A DNA stretch of 57,720 bases from Bacillus timonensis (GCF_000285535.1 NZ_HE610985.1:1-57720); one strand, 5' to 3'; numbered from the stretch's first letter, positions 8,714 to 18,817 are shown. Program-made: numbers and translations. The notes: generated from the letters alone by a model not told the origin.

Positions 8714-10762
8714 ATGAAACAACTGCTCGATGTTCAACAATTAAAGGTTGATTTTGTAACAAAAAGTGGATATTTAACTGCCATTCGTGAAATCACGATG
8801 GATATAAAAGTTGGAGAAACGGTTTGTATCGTAGGGGAATCAGGTAGCGGGAAGACAGTCGCTTCTAAAACCATTATGCGATTAATTGATTATGAGAATG
8901 GGCAAATAACGGGGGGGAATATCGACTTTAATGGAACTGATTTAGCAAAACTTTCTCAAAAAAACTTACGTGCCATTCGTGGAAAGAAGATTGCGATGAT
9001 CTTCCAGGAACCAATGGCAGCATTCGACCCGGTTTTTACAATTGGAAGTCAAATAATTGAAATGATTCTAGCTCATAAAGATACAACGAAAGCGAAAGCA
9101 ACGGAACATGCTGTTTATTTACTTAATCGAGTAGGAATCCCAGAGCCACAACTTCGATTAAAGCAATATCCGAATGAATTATCAGGTGGGATGTTACAGC
9201 GTGCCATGATTGCGATGGCACTAGCATGTGGTCCAGAATTACTTATTGCAGATGAGCCAACAACGGCGCTTGATGTGACAATACAAGCCCAAATTTTACA
9301 ATTACTCCAAGAACTGAAAGATGAATTTGGGATGTCTATTCTCCTTATTACTCATGATATGGGAATTGCAGCAGAAGTAGCCGATCGAATCATTGTAATG
9401 TACTCAGGAAGTATTGTCGAAGAGGCAACAATTAACCAGTTATTTGAAAAACCGCATCATCCATATACACGTGGTTTATTGCAATCAATTCCAAAATTGG
9501 ATAGCGACCGCACGCAAAAATTATTTTCAATTGATGGCAGCATTCCAAGTTTATCGAATCTGCCAACTGGGTGCAGTTTCCATCCGCGTTGTTCGTTTGC
9601 AACAGATAAGTGCAAACAAGAAAATCCACCATTGCTGGATGTGAATGGACGAAGAACAGCTTGCTGGTTTGCTGAAGATTTAGTAGAACGAGAGGAATGG
9701 TTACAGCAGACAACGCCATCTATGGAAATCTCAGAACAACCCATATTCGTTGAAAAGAAGTTAGGTACAGATGCAGTGAATTCAGACAGTAGCCCGATAT
9801 TTGAGGTTCACGGAATAAAAAAGTATTATCCTGTAGGTTCTAGTTTCCTAAATCGTTCGCCTAAATTTGTTCGGGCAGTTGATGATGTCTCTTTCACAAT
9901 TGAAAAGGGAGAAACATTTGGTCTTGTAGGTGAATCAGGTAGTGGTAAGTCAACGCTTGGAAGACTACTCCTTCAATTAGAAAAAGTAACTGAAGGAAAC
10001 GTTAAATTTGAAGGAAAAGATCTTGCTGAAATGGGTAGAAAAGAACTTCAAGAAACTAGAAGACATATGCAAATGATATATCAAGACCCCTATGGTTCAG
10101 TGAATCCGCGTTGGAAAATTGGAGATATCATTGGCGAACCTTTAACAGTCCATGAATCATTAAGCAAACATGAAAAAAGAAAAAGGGTAGAAGAGCTCTT
10201 ACAAGTCGTTGGACTTAATGCAAATGCATATGAACGTTATCCGCATGAGTTTTCAGGTGGTCAACGTCAAAGAATTGCAATTGCTAGAGCGATTGCACTT
10301 AATCCGAAATTTGTTCTAGCAGATGAAGCTGTATCCGCACTAGACGTGTCTGTTCAAGCGCAAATTGTTAATTTAATGCAAGATTTACAAAGAAATCTCG
10401 GCTTAACGTATTTATTCATTGCTCATGGACTCAATGTAGTCCGTTATATCTCTACTCGCATTGGTGTTATGTATTTAGGAAAAGTAGTTGAAATTGCTTC
10501 AAGCGAAGAACTCTTTCGACATCCTGCCCATCACTATACGAAAGGATTACTTGAATCAATACCAGTTGCCAATCCATCAGAACGCCGAGAATTATCAGCA
10601 ATCCAAGGTGAGATTCCTTCACCAGCTAATCCGCCTTCTGGATGCAGATTCCACACACGCTGCCCTGCAGCAACAGAGCGTTGTAAACAGGAAGAGCCAG
10701 CATTTCGTGAAATAAGTAAAGGCCATTGGGTTGCTTGTCATGATCCAGCCTATACCTATTAA
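8714..10762 (+). CDS. Fused double ATPase of the peptide-type ABC transporter (DppD-DppF fusion)
   Basis: A 682-residue cytosolic protein joining two ABC domains, as in GsiA or YejF. Domain 1 (about 1-260) has Walker A GESGSGKT, signature LSGGMLQRA and Walker [13 protein letters not shown]. It ends in an oligopeptide C-terminal region with [14 protein letters not shown]. Domain 2 (about 375-620) has [21 protein letters not shown] and [12 protein letters not shown], with a second Cys-rich tail [14 protein letters not shown]. The Walker B of domain 2 carries Ala-Val where Pro-Thr or Pro-Val is usual, but the catalytic Glu is kept. ATG 8714, after GGAGGGAAGG, fits the family better than an ATG 18 codons upstream inside the permease gene. 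Confidence 0.92.
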   Translation: MKQLLDVQQLKVDFVTKSGYLTAIREITMDIKVGETVCIVGESGSGKTVASKTIMRLIDYENGQITGGNIDFNGTDLAKLSQKNLRAIRGKKIAMIFQEPMAAFDPVFTIGSQIIEMILAHKDTTKAKATEHAVYLLNRVGIPEPQLRLKQYPNELSGGMLQRAMIAMALACGPELLIADEPTTALDVTIQAQILQLLQELKDEFGMSILLITHDMGIAAEVADRIIVMYSGSIVEEATINQLFEKPHHPYTRGLLQSIPKLDSDRTQKLFSIDGSIPSLSNLPTGCSFHPRCSFATDKCKQENPPLLDVNGRRTACWFAEDLVEREEWLQQTTPSMEISEQPIFVEKKLGTDAVNSDSSPIFEVHGIKKYYPVGSSFLNRSPKFVRAVDDVSFTIEKGETFGLVGESGSGKSTLGRLLLQLEKVTEGNVKFEGKDLAEMGRKELQETRRHMQMIYQDPYGSVNPRWKIGDIIGEPLTVHESLSKHEKRKRVEELLQVVGLNANAYERYPHEFSGGQRQRIAIARAIALNPKFVLADEAVSALDVSVQAQIVNLMQDLQRNLGLTYLFIAHGLNVVRYISTRIGVMYLGKVVEIASSEELFRHPAHHYTKGLLESIPVANPSERRELSAIQGEIPSPANPPSGCRFHTRCPAATERCKQEEPAFREISKGHWVACHDPAYTY

Positions 10763-10796
10763 TAGAAAAGTCTACCTTTAAGGGGAGTGTTTTTCA

Positions 10797-12080
10797 ATGA
10801 AAACGACTGAAACATTTAATATGGAAGTCAATGCCTATCAATCTGCGGTTCAATTAGAAGATTATGTCATTGGTATACGGAGAAATCTTCATCTTCACCC
10901 GGAAATTGGATTACAAGAAATCCGGACAATGAATGTTGTGACAGAAGAATTAGAAAAGATGAACATCAACTATGAGATTGTGAAAAATGGTGGAATTATC
11001 GGAGTTATCGAAGGTGGGCAAGCAGGAAAAACGATTGTATTACGAGCTGATTTAGACGCACTACCGATGGAAGAGGAGGAAACGAACTTAAAACAAAAGA
11101 AGAATGTCGTTTCAATGACTCCAACTGCCGCGCATACATGTGGACATGACGGCCATACGGCGATGTTATTAGGGGCTGCAAAAATTTTATCTGAAAACAA
11201 AGATAAGCTAAAAGGGAAAGTAATTCTTGCTTTTGAACAAGGGGAGGAAATGGGTGGAGGAATCTTCAATCTAATGGAACGACTTATTGAAATCGGGGCA
11301 GATGGTGTCTGGGGAATACACCTGAAATCAGATATTCCTTCTGGGAAAATCTCAGTAGATCCTGGTCCAAGAATGGCTAGTGCCATGCCTATAAATGTCA
11401 TCATTAAAGGGACAGGAGGGCATGGATCACGTCCAGATCTTGTAAATTCTCCAGTGGATTGTTTTGTGGATTTTTATAACAGTGTTAAACAAATGAGATT
11501 AGATACATTAGATCCATTTAAACCGATTACGTTTTCGCTTGGAACGGTCAAAGCGGGTACTGTTGGAAATATTATTCCTGAAACGATTCAATTCTCCGGT
11601 AGTTTTAGATATTTACACTATGATCAAGGATTGAGTGCAGAAAAAGAATTTAAAAGACTTCTAGAAAAAACTTGTGCCTTACATGAATGTGAGTATGAAT
11701 ATGTAGGAAAAAACAAAGCAGGTAATTTGTTTGTATACAACCAAGAAGAATGTGCAGATATTGCAAAGGAAGCCGTGAAGAAATCAATTGGGGGAGAGGC
11801 TCTTTATGAATATCCAGCATGGATGGCTTCTGAATCCTTTAGTTTCTTCCAAAAATACTTCCCAGGTGTCTTCGCCTTTGTTGGTATCCAAAATGAAGAG
11901 AAGGGGACAGGTGCAGAACATCATAATCCTCATTTTGATATTGATGAAGATGTGTTAAAACTGGGTGTGGCGGCTACTGTACAATACACATTGGATTTCT
12001 TAAACAGTGAGAAAGAAATTAACTATACTCCAGAAAAAAGAAGTATGCAAGAAGTAATGAAAGAACTAGGTTTCAAATAA
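10797..12080 (+). CDS. M20-family amidohydrolase (N-acyl amino acid or peptide deacylase)
   Basis: A 427-residue metallopeptidase related to hippurate and IAA-amino-acid hydrolases. Catalytic-domain motifs are RNLHLHPEIGLQE, the metal-binding TCGHDGHTAM (Cys115, His117) and FEQGEEMGGG, which holds the catalytic Glu. The dimerisation domain begins near GTGGHGS. Late His ligands lie in GAEHHNPHFDIDE. The family removes acyl groups from amino acids, including N-acetylcysteine conjugates in the Bacillus YxeP/YtnL examples. It begins 34 bases after the transporter ATPase, so it probably processes the imported solute before or after the C-S lyase. The exact acyl group is inferred, not seen. Confidence 0.85.
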   Translation: MKTTETFNMEVNAYQSAVQLEDYVIGIRRNLHLHPEIGLQEIRTMNVVTEELEKMNINYEIVKNGGIIGVIEGGQAGKTIVLRADLDALPMEEEETNLKQKKNVVSMTPTAAHTCGHDGHTAMLLGAAKILSENKDKLKGKVILAFEQGEEMGGGIFNLMERLIEIGADGVWGIHLKSDIPSGKISVDPGPRMASAMPINVIIKGTGGHGSRPDLVNSPVDCFVDFYNSVKQMRLDTLDPFKPITFSLGTVKAGTVGNIIPETIQFSGSFRYLHYDQGLSAEKEFKRLLEKTCALHECEYEYVGKNKAGNLFVYNQEECADIAKEAVKKSIGGEALYEYPAWMASESFSFFQKYFPGVFAFVGIQNEEKGTGAEHHNPHFDIDEDVLKLGVAATVQYTLDFLNSEKEINYTPEKRSMQEVMKELGFK

Positions 12081-12126
12081 TCTGCACACCTAACCTACCA
12101 AGCAAGAACTAAAGGAGGAATTTTCA

Positions 12127-12789
12127 ATGGGAGAAGAAAAAGGGTTATATCAAAGATCAAATATTCGTAGATTAGCAGAACTAGGAAAACTTACACCAGA
12201 AACATTCAGAGCTTTTTTACAGTTTGACAGACTGGCGTTAGGAGAAGGTCTTCTATCAAGGAGAACAAAAGAATTAATTGCAATCGCAGTTGCCCATGTA
12301 ACAGGTTGTCCTTATTGTATTGACGGACATGTAACAGCTGCAAAAAAGCTAGAGGTTTCCAAAGAAGAAATGATTGAAGCTGTGATGGTAGCTACAGCAT
12401 TAAAAGCAGGTTCCGCATATGCACACGGATTCATTGCACTAAGTTCATACGATCAATCCAGCGAAGAAGACTTATACGCGCGTTCAAATACGAATAGACG
12501 AAATGAATTAAAAGAATTACATCCTGATGCTGTTGAAGCTTTTGCCAAATTTGATAGGCAAGCAAGTAAGGCTAACCTTTTATCTAGAAAGGAGAAAGAA
12601 CTCATTGCGATTGCAGTTGCACATGTTACCGGATGTGCCTACTGCATTGATACCCATGCAAAAAGGGGGAAACAACTAGGAATTTCTCGTGAGGAAATGG
12701 CAGAATCAATTTTTGTTGCAACTGCATTAAAAGCAGGGTCTGCACTCGCACATAGTGTAAATGCCTTAAACGCATATGATGAAATTTGA
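12127..12789 (+). CDS. Tandem AhpD-like carboxymuconolactone decarboxylase-family protein
   Basis: A 220-residue protein made of two repeated CMD domains (about 15-105 and 125-215). Each has the complete AhpD signature E-x11-C-x2-C-x3-H: Glu49, Cys61, Cys64, His68 and Glu158, Cys170, Cys173, His177. AhpD uses these residues as a dithiol relay feeding peroxiredoxin, so a thiol-disulfide or peroxidase role is plausible. Ordinary AhpD-like proteins have one such motif. GGAGGAATTTTC precedes ATG 12127. It lies between the M20 hydrolase and RidA, with a peroxiredoxin-like gene later in the cluster. A paralog is encoded at 28506 under a SAM riboswitch. Confidence 0.88.
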   Translation: MGEEKGLYQRSNIRRLAELGKLTPETFRAFLQFDRLALGEGLLSRRTKELIAIAVAHVTGCPYCIDGHVTAAKKLEVSKEEMIEAVMVATALKAGSAYAHGFIALSSYDQSSEEDLYARSNTNRRNELKELHPDAVEAFAKFDRQASKANLLSRKEKELIAIAVAHVTGCAYCIDTHAKRGKQLGISREEMAESIFVATALKAGSALAHSVNALNAYDEI

Positions 12790-12816
12790 AAATTTAAATA
12801 GAAAGAAGTGTTACTA

Positions 12817-13200
12817 TTGCTAAGGACAATATATACAGATAAAGCTCCTAAAGCCATTGGTCCATATTCGCAAGGAACTCAATTCAACGATATTATCTTT
12901 TTATCAGGTCAAATACCAGTAGACCCAGCTACAAATGAAGTAGTTGAAAGCGACATTGTCGTGCAGACGCATCAAGTTATGACAAATATTAAATCCATTC
13001 TGAAAAACGAAAAGTTAACAATGGAGAATATTGTGAAAACCACCATTTTTGTAAAGAATCTCGAACAATTCTCGATTATTAATGAAGTCTATGGAAGTTA
13101 TTTTGGGAGCCATCGGCCTGCAAGATCTACTGTAGAAGTTAGTCGTCTACCAAAAGATGTGCTAATAGAAATAGAGGTGATTGCTGCAAAAAATAGATAA
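12817..13200 (+). CDS. ridA: RidA family enamine/imine deaminase
   Basis: A 127-residue member of the RidA/YjgF/UK114 family, which forms trimers and hydrolyses reactive enamines such as 2-aminoacrylate. Signatures are DKAPKAIGPYSQG at the N-terminus, FLSGQIPVDP, and the active-site Arg region ARSTVEVSRLPKDVLIEIE. I start at TTG 12817 because AAAGAAG lies about 8 bases before it and the start then matches the usual RidA N-terminus; the GTG at 12808 overlaps that site. Its presence beside a C-S beta-lyase makes sense, since the lyase produces 2-aminoacrylate. Confidence 0.9.
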   Translation: MLRTIYTDKAPKAIGPYSQGTQFNDIIFLSGQIPVDPATNEVVESDIVVQTHQVMTNIKSILKNEKLTMENIVKTTIFVKNLEQFSIINEVYGSYFGSHRPARSTVEVSRLPKDVLIEIEVIAAKNR

Positions 13201-13242
13201 AGGCCTGTTCATATTATAGATTCCAACTATGGAGGAAAAAAT

Positions 13243-14514
13243 GTGAAAATTCCAAAAACATTAGCTTCGCTTGGGTATCGTGATTATCGGCTTCTATGGA
13301 TTAGTTCTGCATTAGCAAATTCAGGACAATATGCCTTTACGATTGCAGCCAGTTGGCTTATTTTCTCAATTTCTAAATCATCTGCATTAGTAGGTGTAGC
13401 CATGTTTGCTACGATGATTCCTGGTGTTTTATTTGGACCGATTATTGGCGTATTGGTTGACCGGGTTCATCGTAGGAAACTATTAACGGTTGCTGTTTTC
13501 TTAAATGCAATGAATCTGGGGACATTGACGATTTTAAGTATAGCAGGATTGGTTACACCGTGGGTAATTATCGCTTGTGCTTTTTTATTAGGCATTTGTT
13601 TCAATGTCCAAATGACATGTACGAATGCAATGATGCCAAGTTTAATTCCAAAAGAAATTTTATTTAATGGTACTGCATTACAAGGTACGATCTCACACGG
13701 AGCGGGTTTTCTAGGATCAGCCATTGCCAGTCCAATTCTTGTTTTATTTGGACCATATGCCGTATTTGGATTATGTTTTTTACTTTATGTAGCAGCTGGG
13801 ACTCAATCTTTATGGGTGCATTTCTCACAAACTATTACAAGTACAGATCGGTTAAATATTAAAAATGTGTTCAAACCCATACTGGAAGGATTTGTGTATA
13901 TAAAGGGAACTCCTTTATTAGGATTAATGATTCTTATGGTATTTTTCCACTGTTTTTTGACGATGGCCTATACCTCTTTATTACCTGAATTTATATCAAC
14001 AGAAATAGGCGGAGACAGTGGCATTTATGGAACATTAACACTGTTTATTGGCTTAGGTGCAATAATTGGGAATTTAAGTACGGCGTCAATTTCAACGATG
14101 CGTGGGCAAGGAGTTCTGTATATAGTTATGGCTATCGCAAGTGGAGTCACACTGTTTTTCTTAGGTTTAACCAAATCAGCCTATATGGCATTCTTTATTG
14201 GACTTACAGTGGGAGGCACACAAGCAATATTTATGGCGATAAATCTAGCATTTGTTTTACGATTTGCAAATGATCAATTCCGAGGCAGGGTCGCAAGTGT
14301 TAACTTTATTTTTGCATCAGGTGCTATGGCTCTAGGTAATTTCTTATATGGAAACTTAAGTGAGTTCATACCGCCTAAATTAAACATGCTTACAACTGGA
14401 AGCCTATTTACCATCCTAGTGATTATCATGCTGGTATTCTCATCAGGTTTACGGTCGCTTTATCAAAAGCAAGAAAACTTTCCTACGAAACAACAAATAT
14501 CTGCAAATGTTTAG
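13243..14514 (+). CDS. MFS transporter, EntS/MFS_3-like
   Basis: A 423-residue integral membrane protein with about 12 transmembrane segments. The N-terminus ASLGYRDYRLLWI and the loop GVLVDRVHRRKLL, the major-facilitator motif A region, place it with the MFS_3 group that includes the enterobactin exporter. ATG 13241 is followed at once by TGA, so the start is GTG 13243, seven bases after GGAGG. It lies inside the C-S lyase cluster and may export the thiol or another end product; that role is inferred from position only. Confidence 0.85.
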   Translation: MKIPKTLASLGYRDYRLLWISSALANSGQYAFTIAASWLIFSISKSSALVGVAMFATMIPGVLFGPIIGVLVDRVHRRKLLTVAVFLNAMNLGTLTILSIAGLVTPWVIIACAFLLGICFNVQMTCTNAMMPSLIPKEILFNGTALQGTISHGAGFLGSAIASPILVLFGPYAVFGLCFLLYVAAGTQSLWVHFSQTITSTDRLNIKNVFKPILEGFVYIKGTPLLGLMILMVFFHCFLTMAYTSLLPEFISTEIGGDSGIYGTLTLFIGLGAIIGNLSTASISTMRGQGVLYIVMAIASGVTLFFLGLTKSAYMAFFIGLTVGGTQAIFMAINLAFVLRFANDQFRGRVASVNFIFASGAMALGNFLYGNLSEFIPPKLNMLTTGSLFTILVIIMLVFSSGLRSLYQKQENFPTKQQISANV

Positions 14515-14534
14515 AAATGAAAGGAGAGAAGAAA

Positions 14535-15089
14535 ATGGCTCAATTACAAAAAGGAATGCAGGCACCTAATTTTTCATTTGAAAGCCCATGGGTCAAGACG
14601 AATACTCTTTCTGATGTACTAGAGGACAAAACAACCATTCTTGTATTTCTGAGATATTACGGTTGTCCACTTTGCCAATTGGATATTCAAACATTAGCAA
14701 AGGGGTATGAAAAGTTTAAAGAAAACAATGCACAAGTTCTTGTTGTACTGCAAACCGAAGCTAGTCTTTTGAAGGATCAGATTGGTGAAAATGGAATGCC
14801 ACTAACCCTTGTTTGTGACCCAGATCATGAAATCTTTACTCTTTATGATGTTCAACCAGGAAAAACACAGGAGGATCTTGCGTCTGAAGAAGTCTTTAAA
14901 AAGATAAACATCGCACGAGATTTGGGGATAACAAAACTAGAAAATAACGGAAAACAAAATGAATTACAATTACCGGCAACATTTATCATTAATCCAAATG
15001 GTGAATTAGAATTTGTGCGCTATGGAACAAATGCTGCTGATATCCCGAGTGTAACAGAACTTCTAGAATTAATACCTGTCACCAAGTAA
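14535..15089 (+). CDS. Peroxiredoxin-like (AhpC/TSA superfamily) thioredoxin-fold protein
   Basis: A 184-residue thioredoxin-fold protein with the active-site segment RYYGCPLCQLD (a CxxC), GMQAPNFSFESPW at the N-terminus, and LPATFIINPNGELEFVRYG at the C-terminal side. This is the AhpC-TSA_2-like arrangement. It probably reduces peroxides or disulfides in the cytosol. ATG 14535 lies seven bases after AAAGGAGAG, better placed than the ATG at 14517. It is the last co-directional gene of the cluster before a 239-base gap, and could take electrons from the tandem AhpD-like protein at 12127. Confidence 0.8.
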   Translation: MAQLQKGMQAPNFSFESPWVKTNTLSDVLEDKTTILVFLRYYGCPLCQLDIQTLAKGYEKFKENNAQVLVVLQTEASLLKDQIGENGMPLTLVCDPDHEIFTLYDVQPGKTQEDLASEEVFKKINIARDLGITKLENNGKQNELQLPATFIINPNGELEFVRYGTNAADIPSVTELLELIPVTK

Positions 15090-15328
15090 TGATTTTTATT
15101 TAACAACGGCCTAAAGGTATAAAACTGAAAAGAACAAATCCCAACTTCTACATGCATATTTTCAATAACACATCCAGCCCAATCATTTCAGAATTCCTTC
15201 CAAACGATGATTCATTACCATACCTAGCAATGGACACCTTCTATACGTAAAAGCAATCTAAAATCCTTGAGAGTTAATGTGTTCAATTAAAAAAATCTAA
15301 ATAAAGTCATTTCTAAGGGGGAAATGCG

Positions 15329-16675
15329 ATGACAGAACACAAGAAGGTTTCAACGAAAGATTTAAAAAGGGTTCTAACTAGAGGAGATTTAATGTCTATT
15401 GCGGTTGGGCAAATTATTGGAGCTGGGATTTTTGCCTTGGTTGGGGTAGCAATTGGGATGACTGGTAAATCTGTAAACATTGCGTTTATGATTGCAGCAT
15501 TGTTTGTTATCATTATGGCCTTTACTCAAATTTTGATTAGTGGTACGGTTCGATTGAGAGGTGGATTGTACACGCAAGCAGCTCTTCTGGTTGGGGAGCG
15601 ATTTGCTGGATTCTATACTATTATCTATATAATTAGTAATATCGCAATTGCGATGTATGCACTATCCTTTGCTGATTACTTTTTAGCACTTGTACCTGGA
15701 ATAAATTCAAAATTAATCGCTTTCATAATCCTAACCATTTTTTATTTAGCAAATTTATTTGGTGTGAAAGAAGCTGCAAGAGTTCAAAATGCAATGGTTA
15801 TCATAATGGCAATAGCATTAACCTTATTCATTGCATACGGTATGCCGAAAGTGGAACCAGGATACTTTTCAGGTGTGGATTTTATGCCAGGAGGAATTAC
15901 TGGATTGTTATCTGCAGCAACGTTGTTGACCTTTGCTACAGGAGGAGCTGCAGTTATTATGAACTTTGGTGCTGAAGCGAAAAATCCAACAAAAGATATT
16001 CCAATTGTATTAATCGTTTCGACAGTAGGGGTTGCGATAATCTATGCTTTTATGGCAACAGTTGCAGCAGGTGTATTGCCTATAAGTGAAGTTGTAAATC
16101 AACCTTTAACTGTTGTAGCCTTAGAAGTTTTACCTTATCCATTATATGTATTCTTCGTTGTTGGTGGTGCCATGTTTGCATTGGCAACTACCCTTAATGC
16201 AACATTAGGATGGGTAACAAAGCCAGTACTTCAAGCTTGTGTTGACGGGTGGCTCCCAAAAAGCTTAGGAGCAGTTAATGAAAAATTTAAAACGCCACAT
16301 GTATTATTAACCATCTTCTTTGTAATAGGGTTAATCCCGATTTTTACAAATTGGAATATAAGTGGCATTGCCAATTTTTCCCTTATCCTAAATAATATTA
16401 TTGCACTTGTTCTTTCCATTGCTACTGTTAGATTGCCAAAGGTGTTGCCTGAACTGTGGGAAAAATCAAGATTCCGTACGTCTACAACGCTTCTATGGAC
16501 AATAAGTATTGTAGCCACATTGACATCAGCCCTCCAAGTATATTTATTATTTCAAGACTTAAGCAAAACATTGGTAATTGGAAATATCGTTCTTCTTATA
16601 TTTGCTAGCCTATTTGCAGTTTGGAGATATAAATCTGGTAAAGTTCAAATGGAAGTGAGTTATGAAGAGGCGTAA
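15329..16675 (+). CDS. APC-superfamily amino acid permease
   Basis: A 448-residue membrane protein with about 12 transmembrane segments. The first segment GQIIGAGIFALVGVAIGMTG carries the GxG(I/A) substrate-binding turn of APC transporters, and NFGAEAKNPTKDIP is the conserved loop after segment six. AAGGGGGAAATGCG precedes ATG 15329. The 239-base gap before it has no clear terminator, so it may be read through from the cluster or have its own promoter. It should import an amino acid or related amine with protons. The substrate cannot be told. The 32-base repeat hairpin at 16760 lies downstream. Confidence 0.85.
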   Translation: MTEHKKVSTKDLKRVLTRGDLMSIAVGQIIGAGIFALVGVAIGMTGKSVNIAFMIAALFVIIMAFTQILISGTVRLRGGLYTQAALLVGERFAGFYTIIYIISNIAIAMYALSFADYFLALVPGINSKLIAFIILTIFYLANLFGVKEAARVQNAMVIIMAIALTLFIAYGMPKVEPGYFSGVDFMPGGITGLLSAATLLTFATGGAAVIMNFGAEAKNPTKDIPIVLIVSTVGVAIIYAFMATVAAGVLPISEVVNQPLTVVALEVLPYPLYVFFVVGGAMFALATTLNATLGWVTKPVLQACVDGWLPKSLGAVNEKFKTPHVLLTIFFVIGLIPIFTNWNISGIANFSLILNNIIALVLSIATVRLPKVLPELWEKSRFRTSTTLLWTISIVATLTSALQVYLLFQDLSKTLVIGNIVLLIFASLFAVWRYKSGKVQMEVSYEEA

Positions 16676-16759
16676 GTAAGTAGTTTAGGAGTTTCGGATT
16701 ATATAAGTTTTGAAGATTGTTTGATTGCAGATTCCGAATCTAAGAATGGTTCAAAGAGG

Positions 16760-16791
16760 GGCTGGGACAAAGAACCTGTCCCTCTGTCCCA
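16760..16791. repeat. Dispersed GGGACA hairpin repeat, copy 1
   Basis: GGGACA and TGTCCC pair around a short loop, followed by CTCTGTCCCA. A near-identical 32-base copy, differing at three positions, lies at 41857-41888. Here it sits between two convergent genes (the permease and the DHA2 exporter), where it can act as a transcription terminator for either strand. Confidence 0.6.
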
Positions 16792-16798
16792 TTATTTA

Positions 16799-18295
16799 CT
16801 AGCTTCCCTTGTGTGTTAGGGGAGTTTTATTTTTTTCCTCTTGTTTTATGCGAGGGAAAAGGAATGAAAGCAACAAGCCACCGATGGCAATTACCATCAT
16901 TGCGATGAAGACATGATGGAGACCTGTGACAAGAATTTCCCGTAAGATGATGCGTGCTGATTCAGATAACTCTTGGGCTAATTCTGGATTGATCAATTGG
17001 TTAAGTTGATCAATCTGAATGTTTCCATCTGCTTTCATATTCGCCGCAATCGTTGAATTGAAATAGGTTCCAAGCAATGCTACTCCGACAGATTGTCCTA
17101 ATGTCCGGAAGAAGGTATTAGAAGCAGTAGCAGTCCCCCTCATAGACCAATCAACGGCTGATTGAACACTAAGTGTGGTAATGGTTACCACCGTCCCAAA
17201 GCCAAGTCCAATCAATGCGGAAAGAAGATAGAATAATATCGGTGGTGTCGTAATCGTAAAGAACATTAACCATAAGGTAGAAAAAATTAGAATGACCATT
17301 CCAAACGCAATGGTAAATCGTTCTCCTTTTTTTACTATTAATCTTCCACCTATGAAGGATCCTGCCATCCATGTTAGGGACATAGGTGCAAGCATGAGAC
17401 CAGAAATTGTAGCACCATGTCCAAGTACACCTTGAACCCACATAGGGATATATACGGTGATACCAATTAATACAACACTTGTTAAAAAGGCGACACCATT
17501 TGCAACTGAAATCGTACGATGTTGAAATAACTGTAAGGGGATTAGTGGTTCTTCCACTTTCGATTCAATCCATATAAAGAAACCAATCATAAAAATAGCC
17601 AACGCCAATGAACCAAGAACCATTGGAGATAACCAGTTATGCGTTTCTCCACCCTTTTGTAAGGCAAAAAGAAGTGCAAGCATTCCTATTGAGAACGTGA
17701 TGGCACCAACAAAGTCAATTTTCTTCTTCGTTTTCTCAATTTTTTCATGTAATGAAAGAAGAACCATTACAATAGCGAGTATTCCAAATGGAACATTAAT
17801 ATAGAAAATCCAATGCCATGTTAATTGATCTACAAAAAATCCACCTACTAGTGGACCAATGACACCGGCAATTCCCCATGCTGCCCCCATAAACCCCATA
17901 ATTTTTGCTCGTTGTTCATGTGGATAAATATCCCCAATAATTGTCATGGTAACCGGCATAACGGCACCAGCTCCAATTCCTTGAAGGGCACGGAATAAAA
18001 TCAATTGTTCCATTGTAGCAGATAGTCCGCAAAGAGCAGAGCCAATTAGGAACACAAGTGTACCAATAACGAAAATCACTTTTCGTCCAAACAAGTCAGA
18101 TAACTTACCGAAAATAGGAACCGTTACTGCTGAGGTTAACAAATAAATGGCAAACACCCAGTTCATCAATTCAATCCCTTGTAAATCACTCACAATTGTC
18201 GGCATTGCCGTACTCACGATTGTTCCTTCAATTGCGGTTAAAAAGGTCGCTACAAACAAAGCTAGTGTGACCGTTTTTGTATTTGTTTTCTTCAT
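16799..18295 (-). CDS. DHA2-family (EmrB/QacA) multidrug MFS exporter
   Basis: A 498-residue protein with 14 predicted transmembrane segments, the DHA2 number. The first segment ends in TAIEGTIVSTAMPTI; the motif A loop is GKLSDLFGRK; motif C is seen as WGIAGVIGPLVGGFF in segment five. Such transporters export drugs, dyes or other toxic compounds in exchange for protons. The second ATG (18295) lies about 8 bases after AGGGAG and is preferred to the first ATG at 18301, which is almost touching that site. It is a single gene convergent with the permease. Substrate unknown. Confidence 0.9.
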   Translation of the reverse strand: MKKTNTKTVTLALFVATFLTAIEGTIVSTAMPTIVSDLQGIELMNWVFAIYLLTSAVTVPIFGKLSDLFGRKVIFVIGTLVFLIGSALCGLSATMEQLILFRALQGIGAGAVMPVTMTIIGDIYPHEQRAKIMGFMGAAWGIAGVIGPLVGGFFVDQLTWHWIFYINVPFGILAIVMVLLSLHEKIEKTKKKIDFVGAITFSIGMLALLFALQKGGETHNWLSPMVLGSLALAIFMIGFFIWIESKVEEPLIPLQLFQHRTISVANGVAFLTSVVLIGITVYIPMWVQGVLGHGATISGLMLAPMSLTWMAGSFIGGRLIVKKGERFTIAFGMVILIFSTLWLMFFTITTPPILFYLLSALIGLGFGTVVTITTLSVQSAVDWSMRGTATASNTFFRTLGQSVGVALLGTYFNSTIAANMKADGNIQIDQLNQLINPELAQELSESARIILREILVTGLHHVFIAMMVIAIGGLLLSFLFPRIKQEEKNKTPLTHKGS

Positions 18296-18550
18296 AATCA
18301 TTCTCCCTATCTACAATATCAATTACTGAAAGGATTCATCAGTAGATAGCATCCTTAGGTGCAGTGGGGAACATATTTTGTTAGGAACCCCAGAAGAGTA
18401 GTTTACTATAATTTGAGGAATTCTCCTAGGAAAATGTAAGAGGTAACAAATTTGTTTTTTTATAAATTTTTAGGAAATATATGGTAAAATAAAAAGAGTG
18501 CTTAATAATGAACGGTGCAATAATGTTGGTCATACAAAGGGGGACTTAAT

Positions 18551-18817
18551 TTGTTTTTCTTTAATAAAGAAGATGTTTATATTGGATCTTCAATGGAAGA
18601 ATTATCAAAGGTAAGAGAAATTTTAAAAAGAGAAGGCATTAAATATACATATAAAGCTATTGACTCTTCAGGGAAATGGTTGGGACCTGGTACATCAAGA
18701 GGAAACTATGGAAGTTTCGGAATGAACAAGAATTACGAAAAACAATATGTGGTTTCTGTTAGGAAAAAAGACGCAGAGAATGCAAAATATTTGGTTCATC
18801 GTATTTTGCATTCATAA
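18551..18817 (+). CDS. Small protein, DUF2007-like
   Basis: An 88-residue soluble protein beginning FFFNKEDVYIGSSMEELSKV and ending DAENAKYLVHRILHS. The pattern of a short N-terminal strand, the block VREILKREGIKYTYK and a final helix resembles DUF2007 (putative signal-transducing, PII-like fold) proteins. TTG 18551 follows AAAGGGGG. An AT-rich promoter region with GGTAAAAT lies about 60 bases upstream. Function unknown. Confidence 0.6.
   Translation: MFFFNKEDVYIGSSMEELSKVREILKREGIKYTYKAIDSSGKWLGPGTSRGNYGSFGMNKNYEKQYVVSVRKKDAENAKYLVHRILHS

Noticed and set aside
9432-9744. Minus-strand frames of 95 codons
   Set aside because: Complementary shadows of the fused ATPase gene, which has clear family motifs.
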